NCBI RefSeq assembly: GCF_038967635.1
Contig: NZ_CP152413.1
Coordinates: 6,452,001 to 6,516,000, forward strand
Direction of reading: 5' to 3'
Origin: Bradyrhizobium sp. B124
GTDB taxonomy: Bacteria; Pseudomonadota; Alphaproteobacteria; Rhizobiales; Xanthobacteraceae
DNA length: 64,000 bases
In this document: in pieces, positions 57,900 through 64,000 of the stretch
How the letters are laid out: each line of letters opens with the position of its first letter
Position numbering within the stretch: the first letter of the stretch is position 1
Notes under the pieces: model-generated
What the model was told of the DNA's origin: nothing
The model's input: only the letters and a program-made list of their open reading frames with translations
The model's database searches: none
Translations under genes and position numbers: made by a program

Positions 57900-58826
57900 A
57901 TGGATGCGGAACTGCCGAAAGGGTCAGTGAGCCGCCCGGTCACGGGCTGGGAGGACGCGGTCGCGCTGACCGGATTCATCCTGGTCGCGGTCGGGCAGGC
58001 CTCCAATCAGGTGCTGGCGCGCGGCCTGGCCGGCTCGGTGCCGCCGTTCTCGCTGGCCTTCTTCCGCTGGAGCATCATCGCCATCGGCCTCGCGCCGTTT
58101 GCGATCGCGGCCGTGAGGGATGGCAAGATCCCGCTGGCGCAGAATTTCTGGCCGATCCTCGCCGCGGGCTTCCTCGGCATGTTCCTGTGCGGCGGCCCGG
58201 TCTACATCGCCGGCATCACCACCACCGCGATCCATATCGCACTGATCTTCGCGCTGTCACCGATCATGGTGCTGTTGATTTCAGCCGCGCTCGGCATCGA
58301 GCATATCGGTCCGCTGCAATGGCTGGGCACGGCGCTGGCGCTCGCCGGCGCGCTTTTGATCGTCTCGGGCGGCCATCTGGAAACGCTGATGCAATCGAGC
58401 GCGGCCTGGGGCGATCTCCTGGTGGTGTGCGCGATGCTCGGCTGGTCCGGCTACACGCTGGTGCAATCGCGCGTCGCGCCGCGCGCCTCGCTGCTGGCGC
58501 GGGTCAGCCTGTTCTCGGCGGCCGGCGCGCTGTGCTCGCTGCCGCCGGCGCTCCAGGAAATGTGGGCCACGCCGGCTGCGGTCTTCAACGCCCGGGCGTT
58601 CGAGGCCTATGTGTTCGCCGGTCTCGTGCCGGGCCTGATCGCCTATGCCGGCTTCGCCTGGCTCGGCGCACGGTTCGGGTCGGTGCGGACGTCGCTCGTG
58701 CTCTATGTCGCGCCGATCGCGAGCGCACTGTTGTCCTGGATCATCCTTGGCGAGCCGCCGAAGCTGATCCACCTGGTTGGCGGCTTGCTGATCCTCGGCG
58801 GCGTCTGGGCGAGCCTGCGCAAATAG
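57900..58826 (+). CDS. EamA/DMT-family transporter 2
   Basis: 308 residues with ten hydrophobic segments in two EamA repeats (ILVAVGQASNQVLARGLAGSVPPFSLAFFRW; later LLVVCAMLGWSGYTLVQSRVAP). The typical closing motif is YVAPIASALLSWIILGEPPKLIHLVGGLLILGGVW. It exports a small metabolite from the inner membrane; substrate unknown. It differs clearly from the first DMT gene at 53958. Confidence 0.9.
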   Translation: MDAELPKGSVSRPVTGWEDAVALTGFILVAVGQASNQVLARGLAGSVPPFSLAFFRWSIIAIGLAPFAIAAVRDGKIPLAQNFWPILAAGFLGMFLCGGPVYIAGITTTAIHIALIFALSPIMVLLISAALGIEHIGPLQWLGTALALAGALLIVSGGHLETLMQSSAAWGDLLVVCAMLGWSGYTLVQSRVAPRASLLARVSLFSAAGALCSLPPALQEMWATPAAVFNARAFEAYVFAGLVPGLIAYAGFAWLGARFGSVRTSLVLYVAPIASALLSWIILGEPPKLIHLVGGLLILGGVWASLRK

Positions 58827-58845
58827 ATCCAGCTCCTTCCGGGGT

Positions 58846-58870
58846 GCAACCTTTTCCAGCCTCGTGCGTT
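58846..58870 (+). promoter_or_regulatory. Probable EcfG promoter (59-residue gene), one mismatch
   Basis: GCAAC (58846-58850), 16-bp spacer, CGTT (58867-58870), one base from GGAAC at -35. It is 38 bp before the start at 58909. Confidence 0.55.
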
Positions 58871-58908
58871 GAATCCAGCGTTGATTCAAGAACTTAGTTG
58901 GAGGTCGT

Positions 58909-59088
58909 ATGAATCTTACTCCCCAGCAGCGCAAGGTTCGTAGCGAGCAGCGTCAGCAAGACGCATCGCAGGCGATGAAGGAGCACCTCGCCCACGAGAA
59001 GGCGTTCTACAACAACTTCCACCGCCTCAAGGCCGAGCGGCAGGCGCGTGAAGCCGCGGAATCACGGAAGCCATCCGCTGCAAAATAA
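58909..59088 (+). CDS. Small charged helical protein, 59 residues
   Basis: The ATG has a very strong GGAGGT site 4 bp upstream. The product (NLTPQQRKVRSEQRQQDASQ, then AMKEHLAHEKAFYNNFHRLKAERQAREAAE) is almost wholly charged helix with no membrane segment or Cys. No family is recognised. An EcfG-like promoter precedes it. Confidence 0.75.
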   Translation: MNLTPQQRKVRSEQRQQDASQAMKEHLAHEKAFYNNFHRLKAERQAREAAESRKPSAAK

Positions 59089-59222
59089 GCGCAGTGAGCC
59101 ACATCCATCGTCCGGATTGCACGGATCTGACAGACCGAGAAGGAGCCGAAGCGAGGGGGGCGGGCGCAAGCGAGTTCGCCCGAATGACGCGATGAAATCT
59201 CCAGGCTTATGGAGGACGTCAG

Positions 59223-59396
59223 ATGTATTTTGCCGATAAGAAAACGGTCACTTGCAAATGCGGCGAGCCCTTGAGCGAATTGATGCTCGTCGACGACCAG
59301 ACGACTGGAATCAAGTTTCACGTCGGTCGTTGCCTGTCCTGCCGTGAAGTGACGGTCGTTCGATCCCAGGACATGCCATCAAACGATAGTGCCTGA
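59223..59396 (+). CDS. Small putative zinc-ribbon protein, 57 residues
   Basis: The ATG follows a TGGAGG site. The product has two Cys pairs, CKCGEP near residue 12 and CLSCRE near residue 40, spaced as in a zinc ribbon, with a beta-rich middle (LSELMLVDDQTTGIKFHVG). No family is recognised. It lies 134 bp after the preceding small gene. Confidence 0.68.
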   Translation: MYFADKKTVTCKCGEPLSELMLVDDQTTGIKFHVGRCLSCREVTVVRSQDMPSNDSA

Positions 59397-59501
59397 TGCA
59401 GACGGTCCTCTCGCTTGGCGGAAGGACCGCTCCTTCAGCGCCGGGCTTCAATTGCGACGGCTGAGTGACAGGCCGGCTGACGCATCGTTCGCGGCACGGC
59501 C

Positions 59502-59545
59502 GAAAAAAGAGCAGGGCGCGACCGGCATCACCACGGTCGCGCCCT
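59502..59545 (-). terminator. Orphan minus-strand terminator-like hairpin
   Basis: A perfect 12-bp stem (AGGGCGCGACCG / CGGTCGCGCCCT) with a 9-nt loop; read on the minus strand it is followed by GCTCTTTTTT. No annotated minus-strand gene ends here, so it may close an unseen small RNA or act bidirectionally for the plus-strand small genes. Confidence 0.6.
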
Positions 59546-59664
59546 ACGTCGCCGGTCAATGGGGCAGGGGGAATAACCGGCTCTTCCAATGACTCGCAGA
59601 CCCCCGGACTCGTTCCGCGCGAATCAAAATTTTTTCGTACACGGTTAAGTGATGGCTGGACGCG

Positions 59665-59690
59665 AGAACCCCACAGGTTTCGCTCGCGTT
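59665..59690 (+). promoter_or_regulatory. Possible EcfG promoter (exported 131-residue protein), one mismatch
   Basis: AGAAC (59665-59669), 17-bp spacer, CGTT (59687-59690), one base from consensus, 48 bp before the chosen ATG. Confidence 0.45.
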
Positions 59691-59738
59691 GTGTCCGTGA
59701 TCGCCAACGGGAATTTCCATGGGGCGAGGGACATCACC

Positions 59739-60134
59739 ATGTCAAAGATTCAAAAGGGAATTTTCGCTGCGTTGGCGGCTGGATTGACGCTGGGCGCGGT
59801 CCAGCTGGCGTCCGGCCACGATCTCATTGGCGGACAGCAGGTCACCACCCAATTGGCGCCGGAGAGCGCGGTCAATCGCGCCGCCAAGACCGACCGTGCC
59901 GCGGTTCCGATGACCGGCTTGCCGAGCCGGACCGTCGCGCTGAGGGTTGATCGGCTTCCCGATACGTCGGTCCTGGTCCGTGTTCCCGTGGCGCGGGAAG
60001 AGGCCCGCAATCACCCCCTCGCAGCGCCGGCGCGTGCGCGGCCCGGCGACACCCGTAAGGTGGCCTGCGAGCCCGTGGTCAGCGTCCTGACCGAAGTGGC
60101 CAAGCTGCTGCAGCCCGGCCGCTGCGTGACCTGA
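59739..60134 (+). CDS. Exported hypothetical protein, 131 residues
   Basis: Start at ATG 59739 with GCGAGGG upstream. A signal peptide (MSKIQKGIFAALAAGLTLGA) is followed by a polar, Arg/Ala/Pro-rich chain and two late Cys (KVACEPVVSVLTEVAKLLQPGRC) that could form a disulfide. No family is recognised. Likely periplasmic. Confidence 0.7.
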   Translation: MSKIQKGIFAALAAGLTLGAVQLASGHDLIGGQQVTTQLAPESAVNRAAKTDRAAVPMTGLPSRTVALRVDRLPDTSVLVRVPVAREEARNHPLAAPARARPGDTRKVACEPVVSVLTEVAKLLQPGRCVT

Positions 60135-60173
60135 GCAGGGGGCGCGCAGTCGGTCCAATATCGACGGCGTCAC

Positions 60174-60265
60174 CGCCCGGCTTGACCGGGCGATCCAGTA
60201 CGCCGCGGCCATCGGCTCAATCACAATCGTCTCTGGAATACTGGATCGCCCGGTCAAGCCGGGCG
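60174..60265. repeat. Inverted repeat with perfect 27-bp arms (type E)
   Basis: Arms 60174-60200 and 60239-60265 are exact inverses (beginning CGCCCGGCTTGACCGGGCGA), separated by 38 bp. Each arm itself contains a small CCCGG palindrome. It lies between the convergent exported-protein and holin-like genes and could end both transcripts. Confidence 0.9.
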
Positions 60266-60309
60266 ATGACATCGTTGGTTGCGGTTTGCACCTTGCCGGG
60301 CAACGCAGG

Positions 60310-60762
60310 CTATTCCGCTTCGTCCGGCTCGCTGCTGCTGCCAGCGGCGCTGCGGCTTGCCATCAGGCCGAGCGCGAGGCCGCCGACCGCCAGGATCGGG
60401 ATCAGCCGCTTCACGCCGATGGCTCGCACGATCTGCAGGCCGGTGGCGATCAGTGCGGGGTCGGCGAGCATTGTCGCCGCGGCCGATTTCGCAGCCCTGG
60501 CCGCTTTCTCCGCGCGGAGGCGCATCTCTCGCTTGCGCGCCATGTAAACGGCAATCGCGATCAGCGTGACGACGAGGAACACCGCGGCGCCGGACAGGCA
60601 CGCTTCCACCGGACCATAGTGCTGCAGCACATAGACGAAGGCGGCGGCGCACAGGAACGCGATGGTGATGAACAACGCGATCGCGGCGGCGGCCGCGAGC
60701 GAGGTCAGCCGCAGCGCGCTGCCGGTGGACTGCTTGACGTCATCGATCAGCCGCTGAAGCAT
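60310..60762 (-). CDS. Phage-holin-3_6-like (actinobacterial-type holin superfamily) membrane protein
   Basis: 150 residues from the Met at 60762; a longer frame would add 20. Two central membrane helices (SLAAAAAIALFITIAFLCAAAFVYVL and ACLSGAAVFLVVTLIAIAVYMA), a basic Ala-rich linker (RKREMRLRAEKAARAAKSAAA), then a C-terminal hydrophobic segment. This is the layout of the bacterial holin-like family usually found beside DUF883 genes and linked to envelope stress; it is not phage derived here. It probably shares the DUF883 promoter. Confidence 0.75.
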   Translation of the reverse strand: MLQRLIDDVKQSTGSALRLTSLAAAAAIALFITIAFLCAAAFVYVLQHYGPVEACLSGAAVFLVVTLIAIAVYMARKREMRLRAEKAARAAKSAAATMLADPALIATGLQIVRAIGVKRLIPILAVGGLALGLMASRSAAGSSSEPDEAE

Positions 60763-60880
60763 TGACCAGCCTTGTCCTGTAAAGCCCTGCTTTGAGCCTT
60801 GCCTTGAAAAGCGCGTCGACAAACGAGGCGGCGACGCGCCAGCGCTGCCATCGCGTCCAGAACGGTGGTTTGCGCATGAC

Positions 60881-61252
60881 CTAGCGCCGCCAAGTGACGC
60901 CGATCAAAAAGCCGAGGCCGAGCGCAAGGCCGACGGTCGCCAGCGGCCGCTGCGTGATCACCTCTTCCAGCGATTCCTCGATCGAGGATGCCGCATCCTG
61001 CGCCGCGCCCATCATCGCGCTGCCGCGCTCCGACATGTCGTCGAGCGTCGATTCCGCGTTGGCGCGCACATCCTTGTAGCGGCGGCGGGCCTGCTTGCCT
61101 GCGTTGTTGGCAAACGAGTTGAGCGCGTCGGTGATCTGTTCGGTGAGGGCTGCAATATCGTTCTTCACGGCAGTGACATCCTTTTCGAGGCGTTCGTAGG
61201 TCGCTTTGTCCGTCATGTTCTTGATCCCAAATGTGCTGTCCGTGCTCGACAT
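60881..61252 (-). CDS. DUF883-family (ElaB/YqjD-like) membrane-anchored protein
   Basis: 123 residues. A long amphipathic helical region (YERLEKDVTAVKNDIAALTEQITDALNSF onward) ends in a C-terminal membrane anchor (PLATVGLALGLGFLIGVTWRR), as in ElaB/YqjD proteins that tether ribosomes at the membrane in stationary phase. The ATG at 61252 has a GGGAG site; a longer frame is excluded because it would begin upstream of the perfect EcfG promoter's start point. Confidence 0.88.
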   Translation of the reverse strand: MSSTDSTFGIKNMTDKATYERLEKDVTAVKNDIAALTEQITDALNSFANNAGKQARRRYKDVRANAESTLDDMSERGSAMMGAAQDAASSIEESLEEVITQRPLATVGLALGLGFLIGVTWRR

Positions 61253-61287
61253 CGAAAGCTCCCGGAGAACGTGCCTGTTCGGAGAAA

Positions 61288-61312
61288 AACGCTTCGCACC
61301 TCGCAAGGTTCC
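61288..61312 (-). promoter_or_regulatory. EcfG promoter, perfect consensus (DUF883 gene)
   Basis: On the minus strand: GGAAC (61312-61308), 16-bp spacer, CGTT (61291-61288), 36 bp before the DUF883 start. It lies within 20 bp of the 3' end of the upstream AI-2E gene. Confidence 0.82.
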
Positions 61313-61328
61313 AGATGCGAAAGCGAGG

Positions 61329-62417
61329 TTAGTCCTCGGGCAGCTGCGGCGAATTGACCGGCATCAAATGCTCCTTGACGATCAACGCCACGATCAGCAG
61401 CGGCGACGACAGGAAGGCGCCCATCGGGCCCCACAGCCAGGTCCAGAATGCGAGCGCGAGAAAAACCGCGAGCGCATTCAGCGACAGCCTGCGGCCGACG
61501 ATCGTCGGCGTCACGAAATGCCCTTCCATGAAGGTCACGACGGCAAAACACGCCGGCGCGAGCAGCCCGGCGCCGATGGTCGGCGAGGTGATGATGCCGA
61601 CCACAACCAGCACCACGAACATCGCGACCGGCCCGATGATCGGAATAAAGTTCAGCGTCGCGGCGAGCGCGCCGAGCCCCGCCGGGTTCGGCATTCCCGT
61701 CGCCGCGCAGATCGCACCGGTGACGATGCCGATGCCGACATTGATCATCGTCACCGTCAGCAGATAATTGCCGAGATTGGTCTCGACCTCGTTGAGGATA
61801 CGCAGCGTGCGCAATCGTGCCGCGCGGTCGCTGAAGGTCATCACCAGCCCGCGGCGCAGATCCTTCCAGCTTGCGATGAACAGGATCAGGGTCGCGATGA
61901 ACAGCAGGAATTCGGCGAAGGTCGGCGACACGAATTCCAGCGTCGGCTGCACCCATTCGAATTTCGGCAGCTGGAGGTTGGCGAGCGTGTCGGGGGCGCC
62001 GACCATGCTCTGCAGCTCCCGCCACAGCGCAAGCGGCCGGTCGAACACATGCAGCTTCTCCTTCAGGATCGCGCCGAGCTCGGGCAGCCGCGAGCTCCAT
62101 TCCATGACAGGCGAGGCGATCAGTCCGACCATGAAGGCGACGGCGGCGCCGACCGCGACCACGATCAGCATGGCGCCGAGCGCGCGCGGGATCCGGTAGC
62201 GCTCGAGCAGGCTCGCCGCCGGCGACAGCATGGTGCCGACGATGAAGGCCATGGTGATCGGAAGGAAGAAGGCCCGTGCGAGATAGAGCACCCCGACGAT
62301 GACGATCACCAGCAGTGCGACCAGCGCGAAGGCGACGGCCTCGGCGCGGCTGATCATCGGCGGCGTTTCGGCTTTGCTGTCGGGGAGGGGCGTGCCTTCG
62401 GGCGCGTTGCCAAGCAT
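61329..62417 (-). CDS. AI-2E family (PerM/TqsA-like) membrane protein
   Basis: 362 residues from ATG 62417; a TTG at 62465 would add 16. About eight hydrophobic segments in the family pattern, with the central soluble region (about 125-200) and the C-terminal family stretches LNFIPIIGPVAMFVVLVVVGI and LALAFWTWLWGPMGAFLSSPLLIVALIVKEHL. Members export small molecules or act as Na/H antiporters; AI-2 itself is not implied. A perfect EcfG promoter lies upstream. Confidence 0.9.
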   Translation of the reverse strand: MLGNAPEGTPLPDSKAETPPMISRAEAVAFALVALLVIVIVGVLYLARAFFLPITMAFIVGTMLSPAASLLERYRIPRALGAMLIVVAVGAAVAFMVGLIASPVMEWSSRLPELGAILKEKLHVFDRPLALWRELQSMVGAPDTLANLQLPKFEWVQPTLEFVSPTFAEFLLFIATLILFIASWKDLRRGLVMTFSDRAARLRTLRILNEVETNLGNYLLTVTMINVGIGIVTGAICAATGMPNPAGLGALAATLNFIPIIGPVAMFVVLVVVGIITSPTIGAGLLAPACFAVVTFMEGHFVTPTIVGRRLSLNALAVFLALAFWTWLWGPMGAFLSSPLLIVALIVKEHLMPVNSPQLPED

Positions 62418-62493
62418 ACGTTCACCCGGAAAGGCGCGCACCAGACTCCTCCCGAACGGGGACAAATGAATTTCGCGTCAAATTACGCACGAC

Positions 62494-62519
62494 AACGGCC
62501 GTGCCCCGGCAAAGGTTCC
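62494..62519 (-). promoter_or_regulatory. EcfG promoter, perfect consensus (AI-2E family gene)
   Basis: On the minus strand: GGAAC (62519-62515), 17-bp spacer, CGTT (62497-62494), 76 bp before the chosen start. Divergent from the promoter at 62578. Confidence 0.8.
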
Positions 62520-62577
62520 ATCGCGCGCTCGTGAGACGTGGCGGGTTGACAATCGCGGCTTTGCGACGATTCGCAGC

Positions 62578-62603
62578 GGAACTGTCTCACGGCTACGCGC
62601 GTT
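62578..62603 (+). promoter_or_regulatory. EcfG promoter, perfect consensus (L,D-transpeptidase gene)
   Basis: GGAAC (62578-62582), 17-bp spacer, CGTT (62600-62603), 48 bp before the ATG at 62652. Its -35 is 58 bp from the -35 of the divergent AI-2E promoter. Confidence 0.8.
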
Positions 62604-62651
62604 GGTTGGGCATCGCATCACCTTGATGCGCATCCCGTCCAGGGGCAGCAC

Positions 62652-63473
62652 ATGACACAGCAGTCTCTCTCCAGCCGCCGGCTTGCGTCGCGCGCCGCGC
62701 GCACCCTCGTCCGCACCTTTGCTTTCGCCAGCGTCCTGCTCGCGACGCCATTCATTGTCGCCAATTCGGCGAGCGCCCAAGTGCGCTCCTCTGCGCTGGG
62801 CTATGCGTCGACGCAGCCGGGCGCATTCCCCTCCGACGAGGTGATGAACGATCCCTCGACCGAGGACGGCGCGCTGCCGGAGCGGCTGCGCCGCGCCACC
62901 GTCGCGCTCAACACGTCGGAGCCGCCCGGCACCGTCATCATCGATACCGGCAACACCGCGCTCTATTACGTGCTCGGCGCTGGCCGGGCGATCCGTTACG
63001 GCGTCGGCGTCGGCCGCGAGGGCTTCACTTGGGCGGGCACCCAGACCATCAGTAACAAGGCGGAATGGCCGGACTGGCATCCGCCGGCCGAGATGATCAA
63101 GCGCCAGCCCTATCTGCCGCGTTTCATGGCCGGCGGCCCGGGTAACCCGCTCGGCGCCCGCGCGATGTATCTCGGCTCCAGCGAGTACCGCATCCACGGC
63201 ACCAACGATCCGTCCACCATCGGCAAGTTCGTGTCGTCGGGCTGCATCCGCCTGACCAACGAGGACGTCACCGACCTGTTCAACCGCGTCAATGTCGGGA
63301 CCAAAGTCGTGGTGCTGCCGAAGAACGGGCCGCATATCGCCGCGCGCGAGCTCGGCCCGAGCACGACGCAGATCTCGGTCCGGCCGGCGCCGATGCAGCC
63401 GCGACCCGCGGTGATGACGCTGCCTTCCGGCCGTCAGGCGTTGAACATCCCGGCGACTTCCTCGTTGTACTGA
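62652..63473 (+). CDS. L,D-transpeptidase (YkuD domain)
   Basis: 273 residues. The signal peptide ends near ANSASAQ. The YkuD domain (about 95-220) carries the catalytic set YRIHGTND and SSGCIRLTNED with the nucleophile Cys near residue 197. It cross-links peptidoglycan by 3-3 bonds or anchors proteins to it in the periplasm. A perfect EcfG promoter precedes it, which fits wall strengthening under stress. A DUF2865 gene follows by 25 bp. Confidence 0.94.
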   Translation: MTQQSLSSRRLASRAARTLVRTFAFASVLLATPFIVANSASAQVRSSALGYASTQPGAFPSDEVMNDPSTEDGALPERLRRATVALNTSEPPGTVIIDTGNTALYYVLGAGRAIRYGVGVGREGFTWAGTQTISNKAEWPDWHPPAEMIKRQPYLPRFMAGGPGNPLGARAMYLGSSEYRIHGTNDPSTIGKFVSSGCIRLTNEDVTDLFNRVNVGTKVVVLPKNGPHIAARELGPSTTQISVRPAPMQPRPAVMTLPSGRQALNIPATSSLY

Positions 63474-63498
63474 GGAGTGCCGTAGCGAGGGGTCGGCG

Positions 63499-64000
63499 AT
63501 GGTGAAGCGATATTCCAGGCGGTGGGCGTTCGGGACGGCGGCAGTGCTCGGCCTGTCCCTTGCGCCCGCGGCGCAAGCCCAGGATTTCTTCTCGCAACTG
63601 TTCGGCGGCTTCATGCAGGGCCGCCCGCCGGTGATCCGGATGCCGTTCGATGACGGCCCGGCGCCCATGCCGCGGGCCGAGCGTCGCGCGCGCTATGACG
63701 GCGGCCAGGCTTATTGCGTGCGCACCTGCGACGGCCGCTATTTCCCGCTGGCTGCGACCGGCAATCAGAGCAAGGCGGAGAGCTGCAACAGCTTCTGCCC
63801 GGCGAGCACGACCGAAGTGGTCTATGGCGGCAACATCGACAACGCCGCAACCGACGACGGCAAGCCGTATTCCGAGCTGCCGAACGCATTTCGCTATCGC
63901 GACGAGATCGTTTCGGGCTGCACCTGCAACGGCAAGGACCCCGTCGGACTCGCCGCGGTGAAGATCGAGGACGATCCGACCTTGCGCAAGGGCGACATCG
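63499..64000 (+). CDS. DUF2865-type exported protein, N-terminal part
   Basis: Open from ATG 63499 to the window edge (167 codons); the 3' end is missing. A signal peptide (AFGTAAVLGLSLAPAAQAQ) is followed by the DUF2865-like region with GGQAYCVRTCDGRYFPL, SKAESCNSFCPAS and the later CTCNGKDP Cys sets, likely disulfide bonded in the periplasm. It probably shares the L,D-transpeptidase promoter, so may aid envelope integrity. Confidence 0.82.
   Translation, partial: MVKRYSRRWAFGTAAVLGLSLAPAAQAQDFFSQLFGGFMQGRPPVIRMPFDDGPAPMPRAERRARYDGGQAYCVRTCDGRYFPLAATGNQSKAESCNSFCPASTTEVVYGGNIDNAATDDGKPYSELPNAFRYRDEIVSGCTCNGKDPVGLAAVKIEDDPTLRKGDI

Larger units (their letters stand above)
59397..59738. other. 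Gap with hairpin and candidate promoter
   Basis: About 340 bp with no supportable gene. It holds a strong hairpin (59513-59545) with a minus-strand U-tract and, near its right end, an EcfG-like promoter for the exported-protein gene. Confidence 0.5.

Noticed and set aside
59311..59589. 92-codon minus-strand frame beside the orphan terminator
   Set aside because: It overlaps the zinc-ribbon gene, lacks a ribosome site and reads through the hairpin; a non-coding transcript is more plausible.
60310..60762. Holin-like protein as a prophage remnant
   Set aside because: No other phage gene is near; the pairing with a DUF883 gene is that of a normal bacterial envelope module.

Overview
The window looks like a chromosomal segment of a Bradyrhizobium-type alphaproteobacterium (Nitrobacteraceae). 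This rests on high GC, an EcfG/NepR/PhyR stress-response locus, a tad pilus locus with Caulobacter-like cpa order, a urt-ure cluster, and several families of GC-rich palindromic repeats of the kind common in Bradyrhizobium and Rhodopseudomonas. No tRNA, rRNA, CRISPR array, phage or insertion sequence was seen.

Layout. 1-4747: a yejABEF-like peptide ABC importer, its binding protein cut by the window edge. 4748-7217: repeats, then an NlpC/P60 hydrolase and an M17 aminopeptidase. 7424-21799: a tad/Flp pilus locus. Its main operon (flp, cpaA-F, tadB, tadC) is on the minus strand; tadD, a stand-alone secretin-N-domain protein and two TadE-like minor pilins are on the plus strand. A fatty-acid-hydroxylase-family protein and a polytopic membrane protein are embedded in it. 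21956-24173: cspA, and an RNA helicase-infA operon. 24618-37189: urea uptake and hydrolysis. A sigma54-type promoter precedes urtABCDE, which runs into ureDAB, a MESH1-like HD hydrolase, ureC, two ABM-domain proteins and ureEFG. 37577-45493: a CHASE/HWE-type kinase with a degenerate ATP-binding box, a di-heme peroxidase, a 53-residue membrane protein, a DoxX-like membrane protein, a cupredoxin and a large GGDEF-EAL protein. 45605-51694: ecfG-nepR, divergent phyR, and a 1,363-residue double hybrid kinase. 51720-53873: cytochrome P450 and a divergent TetR regulator around a perfect 11-bp inverted repeat. 53958-64000: small proteins, two DMT exporters, CrcB/FluC, a transglutaminase-like protein, DUF883 and holin-like envelope proteins, an AI-2E family protein and an L,D-transpeptidase.

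How the genes work together. The urt importer feeds urea to the urease made and metallated by the adjoining ure genes, and the promoter suggests nitrogen control. PhyR, NepR and EcfG form the general-stress partner switch. Perfect EcfG-type promoters (GGAAC-N16/17-CGTT) stand before at least six transcription units between 54.8 and 62.6 kb, so the last 10 kb of the window looks like a local cluster of that regulon, mostly small proteins and cell-envelope functions.

The most unusual observations are this promoter cluster, a palindromic repeat inserted in frame into ureD, repeats that supply the 3' end or stop codon of two other genes, a small-alarmone-hydrolase-type gene inside the urease operon, and an HWE kinase that lacks the expected N-box asparagine.
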